Shown: one piece after another, positions 8,938 to 17,540 of the stretch | How positions within the stretch are numbered: position 1 is the stretch's first letter | Layout of the letters: the number at the start of each line of letters is the position of its first letter | Assembly (NCBI RefSeq): GCF_036688685.1 | Contig: NZ_JAQQPS010000005.1 | Span: 62,001-126,000 of the forward strand | Direction: 5' to 3' | Source: JALYUM01 sp036688685 | Lineage (GTDB): Bacteria; Pseudomonadota; Gammaproteobacteria; Burkholderiales; Burkholderiaceae_D | Length of the DNA stretch: 64,000 nt | Position numbers and translations under genes: made by a program | Notes under the pieces: model-generated | What the model was told of the DNA's origin: nothing | Database searches by the model: none | Seen by the model: the letters and a program-made list of their open reading frames with translations, nothing else

Positions 8938-9024
8938 GGTTGTCTCCGGCGGAAATGGTTTGATCCGATTACAGCGCAGAAGCGCAGCACGGACAATCGG
9001 CATTACAAATACTCACACTCACCC

Positions 9025-9660
9025 TCAGGCGCTGCTGCGCTTGACGAAAAATAGCGCCAGGCCCATCAGCGCAAGCAGGGCGCCAAAAAAGCGGTTCTGC
9101 TTTTTGACCGCGCGCGGATCGCGAAAGTAGCGCTGCATCGACGAGGCCAGGAAGGCGTAGCCGTGCATCACGGTCAGATCGATCGCCACCATCGTCACGC
9201 CGAGAATGGCCAGCTGCGGCAGCACCGGCAACTGCTTCGAAATGAAACTGGGCAGCACCACCGCCATGAACAGGATGCCTTTCGGGTTCGACGCATTCGT
9301 CAAAAACCCGGTCAGCACGCGCTGGCGGAAGGTCGGGTGCGGCGGCAGGTCGGTACGTGCCACATCGGCCGTGTGCACGGGCGCGCGCCACTGCGCCACG
9401 CCCAGGTAAATCAGGTACAGCGCGCCGACCGTCTTGACGATCATGAACAGCAGTTCCGACGCCAGCACCAGCGAGCCGACACCCGCGCCGGCGACAATGA
9501 GCACCAGCACCAGGCCCAGTTGCAGGCCCAGCACGGTCGCGCTGGCTTTTTTGAACCCATACGCCAGGCCGTGCGACATCGACAGCACAGCGCCGGAACC
9601 GGGAGAGATTGCGATGATGATCGCGGACAGGACGAACGACAGCCAGGTGGTAAGGAGCAT
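9025..9660 (-). CDS. LysE/RhtB-family amino-acid exporter
   Basis: A 211-residue inner-membrane protein with about six hydrophobic helices. The family signature is near the N-terminus (ISPGSGAVLSMSHGLAYG), with LTGFLTNASNPKGILFMAVVLP in the middle. Members export amino acids or related metabolites such as homoserine or threonine; the substrate here cannot be predicted. It is a single gene between the FecR/DUF6600 gene and HU. Confidence 0.92.
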   Translation of the reverse strand: MLLTTWLSFVLSAIIIAISPGSGAVLSMSHGLAYGFKKASATVLGLQLGLVLVLIVAGAGVGSLVLASELLFMIVKTVGALYLIYLGVAQWRAPVHTADVARTDLPPHPTFRQRVLTGFLTNASNPKGILFMAVVLPSFISKQLPVLPQLAILGVTMVAIDLTVMHGYAFLASSMQRYFRDPRAVKKQNRFFGALLALMGLALFFVKRSSA

Positions 9661-9756
9661 GCAGGAGCGGCAGAAAAGGGAAGGGCTGGTGCGGCCGTTG
9701 TACGGCGACCCAGGACAGCTGCCATCATACCGGCAGGCTGCACCGGGCTTGCGAAC

Positions 9757-10044
9757 TTACTTTTTCTTCTTTGGATTGACGGCGGCCTTCAAGGTCGCGC
9801 CGGCCGAGAAGCGTGGCGTTTTAGAGGCGCCGATTTTGATCACTTCGCCGGTGGACGGGTTGCGGCCCTTGCGCGCGGCGCGCTTGGTGATCGAAAACGT
9901 GCCGAAGCCGGTAATGCCGACCGTGTCGCCCTTTTTCAGGCGCTCGGTAATGATCTCGATGATGGTGTTCACCGCCTTGTTCGCGGCGACACCCGACATC
10001 TCGGTGCGTTTCGCAAATTCGGCAATCAGTTCGCCTTTTTTCAT
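9757..10044 (-). CDS. HU-family nucleoid DNA-binding protein
   Basis: A 95-residue basic histone-like protein. It has the HU dimerisation helices (MKKGELIAEFAKRTEMSG), the core GITGFGTFSITKRAARKGRNP, whose proline-bearing beta arms insert into the minor groove, and a Lys-rich end (NPKKKK). It bends and compacts DNA. The start at 10044 is supported by GGAGG 5 bases upstream; a longer frame to 10080 lacks such support. Monocistronic. Confidence 0.95.
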   Translation of the reverse strand: MKKGELIAEFAKRTEMSGVAANKAVNTIIEIITERLKKGDTVGITGFGTFSITKRAARKGRNPSTGEVIKIGASKTPRFSAGATLKAAVNPKKKK

Positions 10045-10121
10045 ATTTCCTCCAAGATAGATGAGTGGAAAGATTAGCATAGATCATTCTGCATCCACGC
10101 ATCACCCGGAAGGAAGCGCGC

Positions 10122-10304
10122 TTACTCGGCGTGCAGCGGCAGCGGCACCTGCTGGCGCAGCACGGCGTTGATCAGCGTCTGGTAACCCATGCCGCTCTGG
10201 CGCGACAGGGCGCGGAACTGTTCCAGGATAGCGTCGTCGAGGTAGATGGTGATGCGGGTTTTGCGCTTGACGGCGCGGCGGGCGGGGGCGGGATTGGCTT
10301 GCAT
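10122..10304 (-). CDS. BrnA-like antitoxin, no toxin partner visible
   Basis: A 60-residue basic protein whose C-terminal 40 residues (RITIYLDDAILEQFRALSRQ, GMGYQTLINAVLRQQV) match the BrnA-type ribbon-helix-helix fold: a DNA-binding beta strand, two helices, and the signature GYQTLINAVLR. BrnA normally follows the BrnT RNase toxin in one operon, but neither flank encodes a BrnT-like protein. The start at 10304 has GGAG well placed upstream. It may act as a lone DNA-binding repressor or be the leftover of a toxin-antitoxin pair. Confidence 0.8.
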   Translation of the reverse strand: MQANPAPARRAVKRKTRITIYLDDAILEQFRALSRQSGMGYQTLINAVLRQQVPLPLHAE

Positions 10305-10482
10305 GGCGGGCTCCGGAGTTAGGTGACTGAAATATACGGCCCACATCCGCGCACGGCGACCGGCACGCGACAAACGGCATAAATGGCGGCATGAACGGCG
10401 AATTCGTGGTTTGACGGGTGCGCTGACGTAAGCCCGGCGCAGGTTAAGATGATGTTACTTTGAATACATAGGAGCATGACCC

Positions 10483-11424
10483 ATGGCTGCAGGAAGCTTG
10501 CTGACACTACTCGACGACATCGCCAGCATCCTCGACGATGTCGCGGTGATGGGAAAAGTGGCGGCCAAAAAAACCGCCGGTGTGCTGGGCGACGACCTGG
10601 CACTGAACGCGCAACAGGTTTCGGGCGTCAACGCCGACCGCGAGTTGCCGGTGGTGTGGGCAGTGGCCAAGGGCTCACTGAAGAACAAGGCGATCCTGGT
10701 GCCGGCCGCGCTGGCCATCGGCGCCTTTGCGCCGTGGGCCGTGACGCCGCTGCTGATGCTGGGCGGCGCCTATCTGTGTTTCGAGGGCTTCGAAAAGCTG
10801 GCCCACAAATACCTGCACAAGCCGGAACAGGTGGCCGAACAGCGCGCCGCACTGACCAAGGCCGTCAGCGACCCGGCGGTCGACATCGTGGCCCAGGAAA
10901 AGGACAAGATCAAAGGCGCGATCACCACCGATTTCATTCTGTCGGCCGAAATCATCGTGATTGCGCTGGGCACTGTGGCCGATGCGCCCTTCGTCCAGCA
11001 AGTGACGGTCGTGGCCGGGATTGCCCTCATCATGACGGTGGGCGTGTATGGCCTGGTGGCCGGCATCGTGAAACTCGACGACGCCGGCCTGTACCTGAGC
11101 CAGCGCAGCGGCGCCGTCACGCAGGCCATCGGACGCATGCTGCTCACCGGCGCACCGCTGCTGATGAAAACCCTGTCCGTGGTCGGCACCGCCGCCATGT
11201 TCATGGTGGGTGGCAGCATCATCGGGCACGGCATTCCGGCGCTGCACCATTTTAGTGAAAACGCCGCACTGGCGGCTGGCACAATCGGTTCCATCGGTCC
11301 GGTACTTGCGGTGATCACGCCGACATTGATCGATGCTGTAATCGGCGTGATCAGCGGCGCCATCGTGCTGCTGGGTGTCACTTTGGTGAAGAAAATTTTG
11401 CCAACCAAGAAAATGGCGCATTAA
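10483..11424 (+). CDS. DUF808 (YedI-like) inner-membrane protein
   Basis: A 313-residue membrane protein with the family start AAGSLLTLLDDIASILDDVA, the conserved NADRELPVVWAVAKGS, and several hydrophobic helices through the middle and C-terminus. E. coli YedI is the best-known relative; its function is unknown. AGGAG lies 8 bases before the ATG at 10483. It is monocistronic; the 274 bases that follow contain no gene and lead to the TonB-dependent receptor. Confidence 0.93.
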   Translation: MAAGSLLTLLDDIASILDDVAVMGKVAAKKTAGVLGDDLALNAQQVSGVNADRELPVVWAVAKGSLKNKAILVPAALAIGAFAPWAVTPLLMLGGAYLCFEGFEKLAHKYLHKPEQVAEQRAALTKAVSDPAVDIVAQEKDKIKGAITTDFILSAEIIVIALGTVADAPFVQQVTVVAGIALIMTVGVYGLVAGIVKLDDAGLYLSQRSGAVTQAIGRMLLTGAPLLMKTLSVVGTAAMFMVGGSIIGHGIPALHHFSENAALAAGTIGSIGPVLAVITPTLIDAVIGVISGAIVLLGVTLVKKILPTKKMAH

Positions 11425-11698
11425 AAGGCTTCGTAGGGCACTTCGGCAACATAAAATGCTTGTCGACGGTTTAGCGCGCATCACGCGCCACCGTCGAAAA
11501 TTTGCCGCAGGGCGTGCCTGATTGCTTGTTTTCGTGTCATCTACACGACACATTTCATCAAAATTGTCGTAATTACACGGCTGTCCCGCTGCTCTGCGTT
11601 GACATTCATTTCTACGCGTCCCAGTATCAATTGCACCCCATCGCTATGGCAGCCCCAGCGCCGATAGGTCACCCATTGATTCCACTGGAGAGCATCGC

Positions 11699-14191
11699 AT
11701 GTCGTCACGTTTCATCCCCCGCAAACACGTTCTCGCACTGTCCATCGCTTCCCTGTTCGCCAGCGGCGCCTACGCGCAAACCACCACGGTCGAGACCGAG
11801 CCGACTGCGGCATCGACCGTCGTCGTCACCGGTACCCGGGTATCGAACCGCACCGTTCTGGACACCGCCTCGCCAGTGGACGTGATTTCGGCCGACACGC
11901 TGAAAAATTCCGGCACCACCGAAATCAACCAGGCCCTGTCGGTGGCGCTGCCATCGCTGAACTTCCCGCGCCCGGGCCTGGCCGACGGTACCGATACTGT
12001 ACGGCCGGCCACGCTGCGCGGCATGGCGCCGGACCAGACCCTGGTGCTGGTGAACTCGAAGCGCCGCCACAGTTCGTCGCTGGTCAACCTGAACACCACC
12101 ATCGGCCGCGGTTCGTCCGCCGTCGACCTGAACACGATTCCGACCTCGATCGTGAAAAACATCGAAGTGCTGCGTGACGGCGCTGCCGCCCAGTACGGCT
12201 CGGACGCCATCTCCGGCGTGGTCAACCTGCGCCTGCGCACCGACCGCAGCGGCGGCGAAGCGACCGTCAACTACGGCGCCCGTATCACCGAATACAACCT
12301 GCTCAACGCGGCCGCACCGGCCGGCGGCACCTGGACCGCGCCAGCTTCGCGCAAGCGCACCGACGGCCAGAGCGCCAACGTCAGCGTCTGGAAAGGTCTG
12401 GCCTGGGGCGACACCGGGTTTGTCACCATTGCCGCCGAATACAAGGACCAGGCCCACACCGAACGCAGCGGCTACGACATGCGCCAGCAATATGCCAGGG
12501 TCGGCACCGCCTACGATCCACGCGAGCTGACCGTCAACCGCTTCTCGGCCTGGTACGGCGAGCCGGAAATGCAGCAGACCACGCTGTTCCTCAATGCCGG
12601 CAACGACCTTGGCAACGGCGTCAAAATCTATGGCTGGTCCAGCTACCAGAAACGCGAAGCGCGCTCGGGCGGTTTTTATCGCATCGCGCAGGATGTCCGG
12701 AACATCACGTCGATTTACCCGGACGGCTTCCTGCCGATCATTGCGCCCAGCGTCGACGACTACAGCGCCACCGGCGGCGTGACCTGGACGCTGGGCGCCT
12801 GGGACATGGATGCGTCGCTCGGCTACGGCAAGAACAAGATGCAGTTCCAGATCGAAAACACGCTGAACCGTTCGATCGGCCCGACCAGCGCCACCTCGTT
12901 CGACGCCGGCGGCTTCTCGTATGCCCAGACCGTACTGAACCTGACCGGTGTACGCAAGGTGGACGTGGCCGGCCTGGCCTCGCCGCTGAACGTCGCCGTC
13001 GGCACCGAACTGCGCAACGAAGCCTATACGCTGTTTGCCGGCGAGCCCGATTCGTACCGCTACGGCGGCGTGGTCGTCAACGGCACCCCGGCCGCGCCGG
13101 GTGCCCAGGTGTTCCCGGGCTTCCGCCCCGCCAATGCGGTCGACACGAGCCGTTCGTCGTTCGCCGCGTTCACCGACTTCGAAGCGAATCTGACGCCTGA
13201 ATTGCTGGCCTCGATCGCCGTGCGCGGCGAGCACTACACCGACTTCGGCAACAGCCTGGCCGGCAAGTTCGCCGGCCGCTATGATTTCAACAAGCAGTTC
13301 GCCCTGCGCGGTTCGGTGCAGAACGGCTTCCGCGCGCCGTCGCCGCAGCAGCAGAACTTCACGTCCACGTCCACCAACTTCATCGATGGCGTGCCGTATG
13401 AAATCACCACCTTCAAACCGACCGATCCGGTCGCGGTCGCTTTGGGCGCGCAACCGCTGAAAGCCGAAAAATCGGTCAACCTCTCGCTCGGCGGCGTGCT
13501 GCGCATGAATTCGGCCAGCCTGACGGTCGACGCTTACCAGATCAAGGTAAAAGACCGCATCGTGCTGTCAGAGAACCTGACTTCGACCGCCGTGCGCAAC
13601 TTCATCACCTCGCAAGGTTTTATTGGCGTCGGTGGCGGCCGCTTCTTCATCAATGGCGTGGAAACGAAAACCAAGGGCGTCGACGTGGTGTTCAACGTGC
13701 CGTACAACGCCGGCAATGTCGGCAAGTTCGACTTCACGGTGGCCGCCAACGTCACCAAGACCGAAGTAACCAAGGTTCCGACCACGACCCAGCTGGCGGC
13801 CTTGAGCCCGGCGCCGGTGCTGTTCGACCGCCTCAACGTGCTGACCCTCGAAAAAGGCCAGCCGAAGAACAAGCTCAATGCCAGCGCCACCTGGACGCAA
13901 GGCCCGATCGGCGCCACCTTGCGTGCCACCCGCTACGGCGAGGTCCTGTCGCCCGGTACCACGGCAGCGCTGGACTTCGTGATGCATCCACGCACCACGG
14001 TCGACCTGGAAGGCCGCTATGCGCTGACCAAACAACTGTCGCTGGCAATGGGCGCGGAAAACCTGTTCGACCAGTACCCGGAAACGTTGACGCCGGCGCT
14101 GAACACGACCGGTAATTCGTCCTTCTCGAACTACGCACCGTTCGGCCGCGCCGGCCGCTACGTGTACGCCCGCGCCACCTACGCTTTTTAA
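11699..14191 (+). CDS. TonB-dependent outer-membrane receptor
   Basis: An 830-residue outer-membrane transporter. A signal peptide (residues 1-26, ending ASGAYA) is followed by a segment VVVTGTRVSNRTVLDTASPV that serves as TonB box and plug start. The plug domain contains LVLVNSKRRHSSSLVNLNT and DGAAAQYGSDAISGVVNLRL. A 22-strand-type beta barrel ends in an aromatic residue (YVYARATYAF). It imports a bulky ligand such as a siderophore, cobalamin or an oligosaccharide using TonB energy. No neighbouring gene reveals the ligand, and there is no sigma/anti-sigma pair beside it. GGAG precedes the ATG at 11699. Confidence 0.93.
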   Translation: MSSRFIPRKHVLALSIASLFASGAYAQTTTVETEPTAASTVVVTGTRVSNRTVLDTASPVDVISADTLKNSGTTEINQALSVALPSLNFPRPGLADGTDTVRPATLRGMAPDQTLVLVNSKRRHSSSLVNLNTTIGRGSSAVDLNTIPTSIVKNIEVLRDGAAAQYGSDAISGVVNLRLRTDRSGGEATVNYGARITEYNLLNAAAPAGGTWTAPASRKRTDGQSANVSVWKGLAWGDTGFVTIAAEYKDQAHTERSGYDMRQQYARVGTAYDPRELTVNRFSAWYGEPEMQQTTLFLNAGNDLGNGVKIYGWSSYQKREARSGGFYRIAQDVRNITSIYPDGFLPIIAPSVDDYSATGGVTWTLGAWDMDASLGYGKNKMQFQIENTLNRSIGPTSATSFDAGGFSYAQTVLNLTGVRKVDVAGLASPLNVAVGTELRNEAYTLFAGEPDSYRYGGVVVNGTPAAPGAQVFPGFRPANAVDTSRSSFAAFTDFEANLTPELLASIAVRGEHYTDFGNSLAGKFAGRYDFNKQFALRGSVQNGFRAPSPQQQNFTSTSTNFIDGVPYEITTFKPTDPVAVALGAQPLKAEKSVNLSLGGVLRMNSASLTVDAYQIKVKDRIVLSENLTSTAVRNFITSQGFIGVGGGRFFINGVETKTKGVDVVFNVPYNAGNVGKFDFTVAANVTKTEVTKVPTTTQLAALSPAPVLFDRLNVLTLEKGQPKNKLNASATWTQGPIGATLRATRYGEVLSPGTTAALDFVMHPRTTVDLEGRYALTKQLSLAMGAENLFDQYPETLTPALNTTGNSSFSNYAPFGRAGRYVYARATYAF

Positions 14192-14210
14192 ATCAAAGCG
14201 CGCTGACGCG

Positions 14211-14247
14211 AACCCATCTGGCCTTGATCGGCCTGATGGGTTTTTTT
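14211..14247 (+). terminator. rho-independent terminator of the TonB-dependent receptor gene
   Basis: Stem AACCCATC / GATGGGTT at 14211-14218 and 14235-14242 with an inner GGCC/GGCC pairing, then a run of Ts to 14247. It starts 20 bases past the receptor stop codon. Confidence 0.88.
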
Positions 14248-14321
14248 ACGCCGGAATGAATACAACGCCGAAATGGCATCGCCGGTAGAATGCCGGTCAC
14301 CATACTAACGAAAGAAATTTG

Positions 14322-14582
14322 ATGAAAAAGACCGGACTGGCCAAGGGCGAAGCCAAAAAATTGATGGGTGGCCTGAAGAACGAGAACGCCACGTTCGGCG
14401 CCAGCGCAAGCGCCCCCGTGGACCGCAAGGAACAACGCAAGCGCGACCAGGCGCTGGGCCTGGTGCCATTCGCAGTCAAACTGAACGGCGACCTGGTAGC
14501 GCAATTGCATGCGCAAGCGAAGGAGCGCGATGGTGACATGAACGCACTGGTCGCGGAACTGCTGACGAAAGCGCTGGCTTAA
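14322..14582 (+). CDS. small basic protein with ribbon-helix-helix-like C-terminus
   Basis: An 86-residue protein of unknown function. Its N-terminal half is Lys-rich and probably unstructured (KKTGLAKGEAKKLMGGLKNE, DRKEQRKRDQ). The C-terminal 36 residues (VKLNGDLVAQLHAQAKERDG onward) fit a beta strand plus two amphipathic helices, as in Arc/ParD-type DNA-binding proteins. The start ATG 14322 is preferred over the adjacent TTG. It is convergent with the DUF4019 gene. A DNA-binding role is inferred from the predicted fold only. Confidence 0.65.
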   Translation: MKKTGLAKGEAKKLMGGLKNENATFGASASAPVDRKEQRKRDQALGLVPFAVKLNGDLVAQLHAQAKERDGDMNALVAELLTKALA

Positions 14583-14596
14583 TTACCGCAAGATCG

Positions 14597-15016
14597 TCAG
14601 CGCACGAAGTAGCCTGACACCTTCCAGCTGCCATCCTTGTCGCGCATCGGCGTGACGGTTTCCACGCTGCCGGCCCGGTTGGCAAACGTGGTGTCGTACT
14701 GGATCACCACATATTCGCCCTCCGGCACATTCGGCATGGTGCGCGTAAACTGCGCGCTTTTGAGCGTGCGGCTGGTGACGGAACCGAGCGGCGCGTGTAC
14801 TTGTTGCATCGCTTGCAGCCAGTTTTCCTGTGATACGACAGCACGGAATGCGCCGGCGCTGCTGGTCCAGGTAGCGGGGTACTGGCCGGCGTCGAGCTGG
14901 GCCAGCCACGCGCTGGCTGCGGCCTTGGCGTCGGTAACGCGCTGGTCTTCCTGGGCGTAGGCGCTGGTGGCCAGCAGCATCGATGCAACGACGGCGATGG
15001 GGGAAAACAGGTTCAA
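14597..15016 (-). CDS. exported DUF4019 protein
   Basis: A 139-residue protein with a signal peptide (MNLFSPIAVVASMLLATSAYA) and a single domain resembling DUF4019: AASAWLAQLDAGQYPATWTS near the start, YVVIQYDTTFANRAGSVETV in the middle and WKVSGYFVR at the end. Probably periplasmic; function unknown. It is on the same strand as the glutaminyl-peptide cyclotransferase gene but 58 bases from it. Confidence 0.82.
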   Translation of the reverse strand: MNLFSPIAVVASMLLATSAYAQEDQRVTDAKAAASAWLAQLDAGQYPATWTSSAGAFRAVVSQENWLQAMQQVHAPLGSVTSRTLKSAQFTRTMPNVPEGEYVVIQYDTTFANRAGSVETVTPMRDKDGSWKVSGYFVR

Positions 15017-15074
15017 GATCGGCTCCGCTATGCGTAGACAAGAAACCTATTCTACCGCTGCCTGATACGCAACA

Positions 15075-15860
15075 TTATCTATTTTGTAACTGCACCAGCT
15101 CGATTTCGAACATCTTCGGCCACAGCTTACCCGTGACGAATAAACGCTTGGTTTTGGCGTCATAAGCAATGCCGTTGAGTACCGCATCCGGCGACGTGGT
15201 GCCGCGTTTTTCCAGCGGCAGCAGACCGGCCAGGTTGATCCAGCCGACCACCTTACCGCTGGCCGGGTCGATGCGCGCGATGACGTCGGTGCCCCAGACG
15301 TTGGCGAACAACTCCCCCTCCACCATTTCGAGTTCGTTCAGCTCGGCTACCGGCTTGCCGTCGGCCGTGACCTGGATGCGGCGCTGTTCCTTCAGTGTTT
15401 TGGGATCGAGGATATGGATCGTGGGCGAGCCGTCGCTCATGTAGACCGACTGGGCATCGCTGGCCAGTCCCCAACCCTCGCTGTCGTAGCTGAACTTGCG
15501 CTTGAGCGTGAACGTTTTGGCGTCGAACACGAAACCATACCTGGCGGTCCAGGTCAGGCTGACGATCTCGTCACCGACCAGCGTGGCACCTTCGCCAAAA
15601 ATATCTTTCGGCAGGTCTTTCTGCTGCAGCACCTTGCCGGTGTTGAGCTCGACCTTGCGCAACCAGGATTTGCCGTTCAACCCGGTGCTCTCGAACAGAT
15701 AGCCATCCTTGAAAAACAGGCCTTGCGTAAAAGCTTGCGGGTCGTGCGGATAGGTGTGCTTGACCATGAAACCGTAGACCGGGATGGCGGCATGGGCGGA
15801 ACAGCAGGCGAAGAAGGTCGAGACGGCGGCCAGGGCAAAAAAGCGGCGGGCGAGAGGCAT
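15075..15860 (-). CDS. glutaminyl-peptide cyclotransferase (plant-type beta-propeller)
   Basis: A 261-residue exported protein (N-terminal hydrophobic signal ending near SAHAA) with the glutamine-cyclotransferase signature: YPHDPQAFTQGLFFKDGYLF, ESTGLNGKSWLRKVELNTGK, GEGATLVGDEIVSLTW, and C-terminal DAVLNGIAYDAKTKRLFVTG. It converts N-terminal glutamine of peptides to pyroglutamate, presumably in the periplasm. The ATG at 15860 is used instead of the TTG just before it. Single gene. Confidence 0.93.
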   Translation of the reverse strand: MPLARRFFALAAVSTFFACCSAHAAIPVYGFMVKHTYPHDPQAFTQGLFFKDGYLFESTGLNGKSWLRKVELNTGKVLQQKDLPKDIFGEGATLVGDEIVSLTWTARYGFVFDAKTFTLKRKFSYDSEGWGLASDAQSVYMSDGSPTIHILDPKTLKEQRRIQVTADGKPVAELNELEMVEGELFANVWGTDVIARIDPASGKVVGWINLAGLLPLEKRGTTSPDAVLNGIAYDAKTKRLFVTGKLWPKMFEIELVQLQNR

Positions 15861-15949
15861 CAAAATAGTGTCCGTTGAAAACAGCGATGGGCAATCATGC
15901 CGCAGATTGCCGAACGCTGCCAGCGCAGCCGCTCAGCGCTGATCCCCGC

Positions 15950-16681
15950 TCATCCCAGATCTTCATGAAAATCGGCCGCGCCCTGCTTCCAGTAGGCCGA
16001 AATGCGCATCGCTTCTTTCGGCAATCCCTTCTCGGCGACCAGCACATCGCGCACCCGGCGCATCATGGCCGCTTCACCACCACCCCAGGCATAGCCCTCG
16101 CCGGCAGGCACAGTGAGCGCTCGAACCGACGCCACCAGCGCGTCGGCGTGGTCGGCCCAATGCACCTCAAGCCGGGCCTGCGTGGCCGGCAGGATGCGGT
16201 CGCTGGCGCCAACCTGGACGACGACAATGGCGCGCGTGCCGGCCGGCAGTTCTTCCAGGCGGCGCCGGATGGCCGGCAGGCCGGTGGCGTCGGCCACCAG
16301 CAAATGCCAGTCGAAGTCTGGCGGCACGATCATCGATCCCTTGGGGCCGCCGATGGTCGCGCACTGTCCTGGCGCAGCCTGGCGCGCCCAGTCGGAAGCG
16401 GCGCCTTCGCCGTGGAGAGCGAATTCGATCGTCAGCTGGCGCGATTGCGCATCGTAACGGCGCGGCGTATAGTCGCGCCGCAGCGGTTCGCCGGCAGCGT
16501 CGTCGAGTATGAACTTGACGTGGTCGTCGAAGCCGAGCGAGACGAAGTCCGCCAGCTCCGCACCGCCAAAGGTAATGCTGACGAAGTGATCGCCAACCGG
16601 CGTAACGCTGTCGACCACCAGCTCGCGCAGACGTAGTTCGTGACGCACGCGTTGCACGAGTTTGCGTTGTGGCTGTTCCAT
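15950..16681 (-). CDS. siderophore-interacting protein (ViuB-like flavin reductase)
   Basis: A 243-residue cytoplasmic flavoprotein that removes iron from ferric siderophores by reduction. It has the FAD-binding motif RDYTPRRYD in the N-terminal barrel and a SIP NAD(P)H-binding C-terminal half (WHLLVADATGLPAIRRRLEE, AWGGGEAAMMRRVRDVLVAE). AGGTG lies upstream of the ATG at 16681. It is divergent from a MarR regulator about 20 bases away, with shared operator-like repeats, so MarR control is likely. No siderophore synthesis or uptake genes adjoin it. Confidence 0.93.
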   Translation of the reverse strand: MEQPQRKLVQRVRHELRLRELVVDSVTPVGDHFVSITFGGAELADFVSLGFDDHVKFILDDAAGEPLRRDYTPRRYDAQSRQLTIEFALHGEGAASDWARQAAPGQCATIGGPKGSMIVPPDFDWHLLVADATGLPAIRRRLEELPAGTRAIVVVQVGASDRILPATQARLEVHWADHADALVASVRALTVPAGEGYAWGGGEAAMMRRVRDVLVAEKGLPKEAMRISAYWKQGAADFHEDLG

Positions 16682-16695
16682 GTTGCACCTTATTA

Positions 16696-16741
16696 GTTGA
16701 TAATGTCACCTATTATGAAAAAACAAGTTGATAAAGTCAAC
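16696..16741. promoter_or_regulatory. candidate MarR operator pair
   Basis: Two near-identical 15-base sites: GTTGATAATGTCACC (16696-16710) and GTTGATAAAGTCAAC (16727-16741), 31 bases apart, about three helical turns. The second is a perfect dyad GTTGA-N5-TCAAC. They overlap the start of the MarR gene and the spacer to the divergent SIP gene, as expected for an autoregulated MarR repressor. Binding is inferred. Confidence 0.6.
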
Positions 16742-17185
16742 CAAAATCCTGGCGAATCGGGCGCTGACGTGTTCGAGGCGATCCACGCCATCATGCATTT
16801 GTTCCGCGCGCGCCAGATGCGCGTCGGCCAGGCCGGGGCGCTGCCGCTGACGCATATGGAAAACAAGGTGCTGGGCTATTTTGGACGGCATCCCGGCGCC
16901 ACCCAGCGTGACCTGGCGGCCCATTCCGGCCGCGACAAGGCACAGCTGGCGCGCCTGATCGGTGGCCTGCGCGACAAAGGTTTGCTGGATGCGGTGACGG
17001 CGCCCGAAGATCGCAGGAGCACGCACTTGCGCCTGAGCGAGGCCGGCAGCGCGGTTCATGCGGAATTGCGCCAGGACGGTGCGCGCCTGGCAGCGGCGGC
17101 GTTGACGGGTATCGACGAGACCGAACGGGCGCAATTGCTGGCCTTGCTGGCGCGCGTGCATGACAACCTCGCCACAGGGGATTAA
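16703..17185 (+). CDS. MarR-family transcriptional regulator
   Basis: About 160 residues with the MarR winged helix: LTHMENKVLGYFGRHPGATQ (helices before the reader), RDLAAHSGRDKAQLARLIGG (recognition helix) and the wing LLDAVTAPEDRRSTHLRLSE. It is likely a ligand- or redox-responsive repressor of itself and the divergent siderophore-interacting protein. The exact start is uncertain: ATG 16703, ATG 16715 and TTG 16697 are all in frame and none has a clear ribosome site. Confidence 0.9.
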   Translation: MSPIMKKQVDKVNQNPGESGADVFEAIHAIMHLFRARQMRVGQAGALPLTHMENKVLGYFGRHPGATQRDLAAHSGRDKAQLARLIGGLRDKGLLDAVTAPEDRRSTHLRLSEAGSAVHAELRQDGARLAAAALTGIDETERAQLLALLARVHDNLATGD

Positions 17186-17540
17186 CGGCGACAGTCCCGG
17201 TTAGAGCACCAGAATGACCGGCGCCCGCCGGTCCGGCTACGACCAACTCTCCGTCTCATCCGAACCGGCTTGCATGGCAGCTGTCGTCGCGCGGTCGCGA
17301 CAATTGCAACACTTCTGTCGCGCGCTGCGTGATTTTTTGCGAAATTTACGTAGCAACAGCGATTTCACTGTCAGTATCTACGTGGAATTCGGCAACAATT
17401 GTCTTTTATTGCAATTCCAGTAACGGTTTTCCGTCACAGGGGATACGAAATCGTCTCCGAGCGACTGCATGCGTGTGACTTTCTGTGGCATAGTCAGAAA
17501 TTGCAATACTGAAATATCAACTCCTATCGACAGGGCCGGA
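17186..17540. other. gene-free spacer with hairpin and three ATTGCAA sites
   Basis: No convincing coding frame. A hairpin GACCGG-N6-CCGGTC (17216-17233) follows the MarR gene but lacks a T-run. The heptamer ATTGCAA occurs at 17303-17309, 17408-17414 and 17500-17506, on the way to the sensor kinase start. If the kinase starts at ATG 17469 instead of 17541, the last site is within the gene. Confidence 0.5.

Noticed and set aside
7000..9054. 684-codon open frame on the plus strand over the FecR/DUF6600 gene
   Set aside because: Extremely Arg/Leu-rich translation; it is the antisense shadow of low-complexity Pro/Gln codons, and the minus-strand gene has a signal peptide and terminator.
11705..13453. 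582-codon minus-strand frame across the TonB-dependent receptor
   Set aside because: No domain likeness; the plus frame encodes a clear receptor with signal peptide, plug and barrel.
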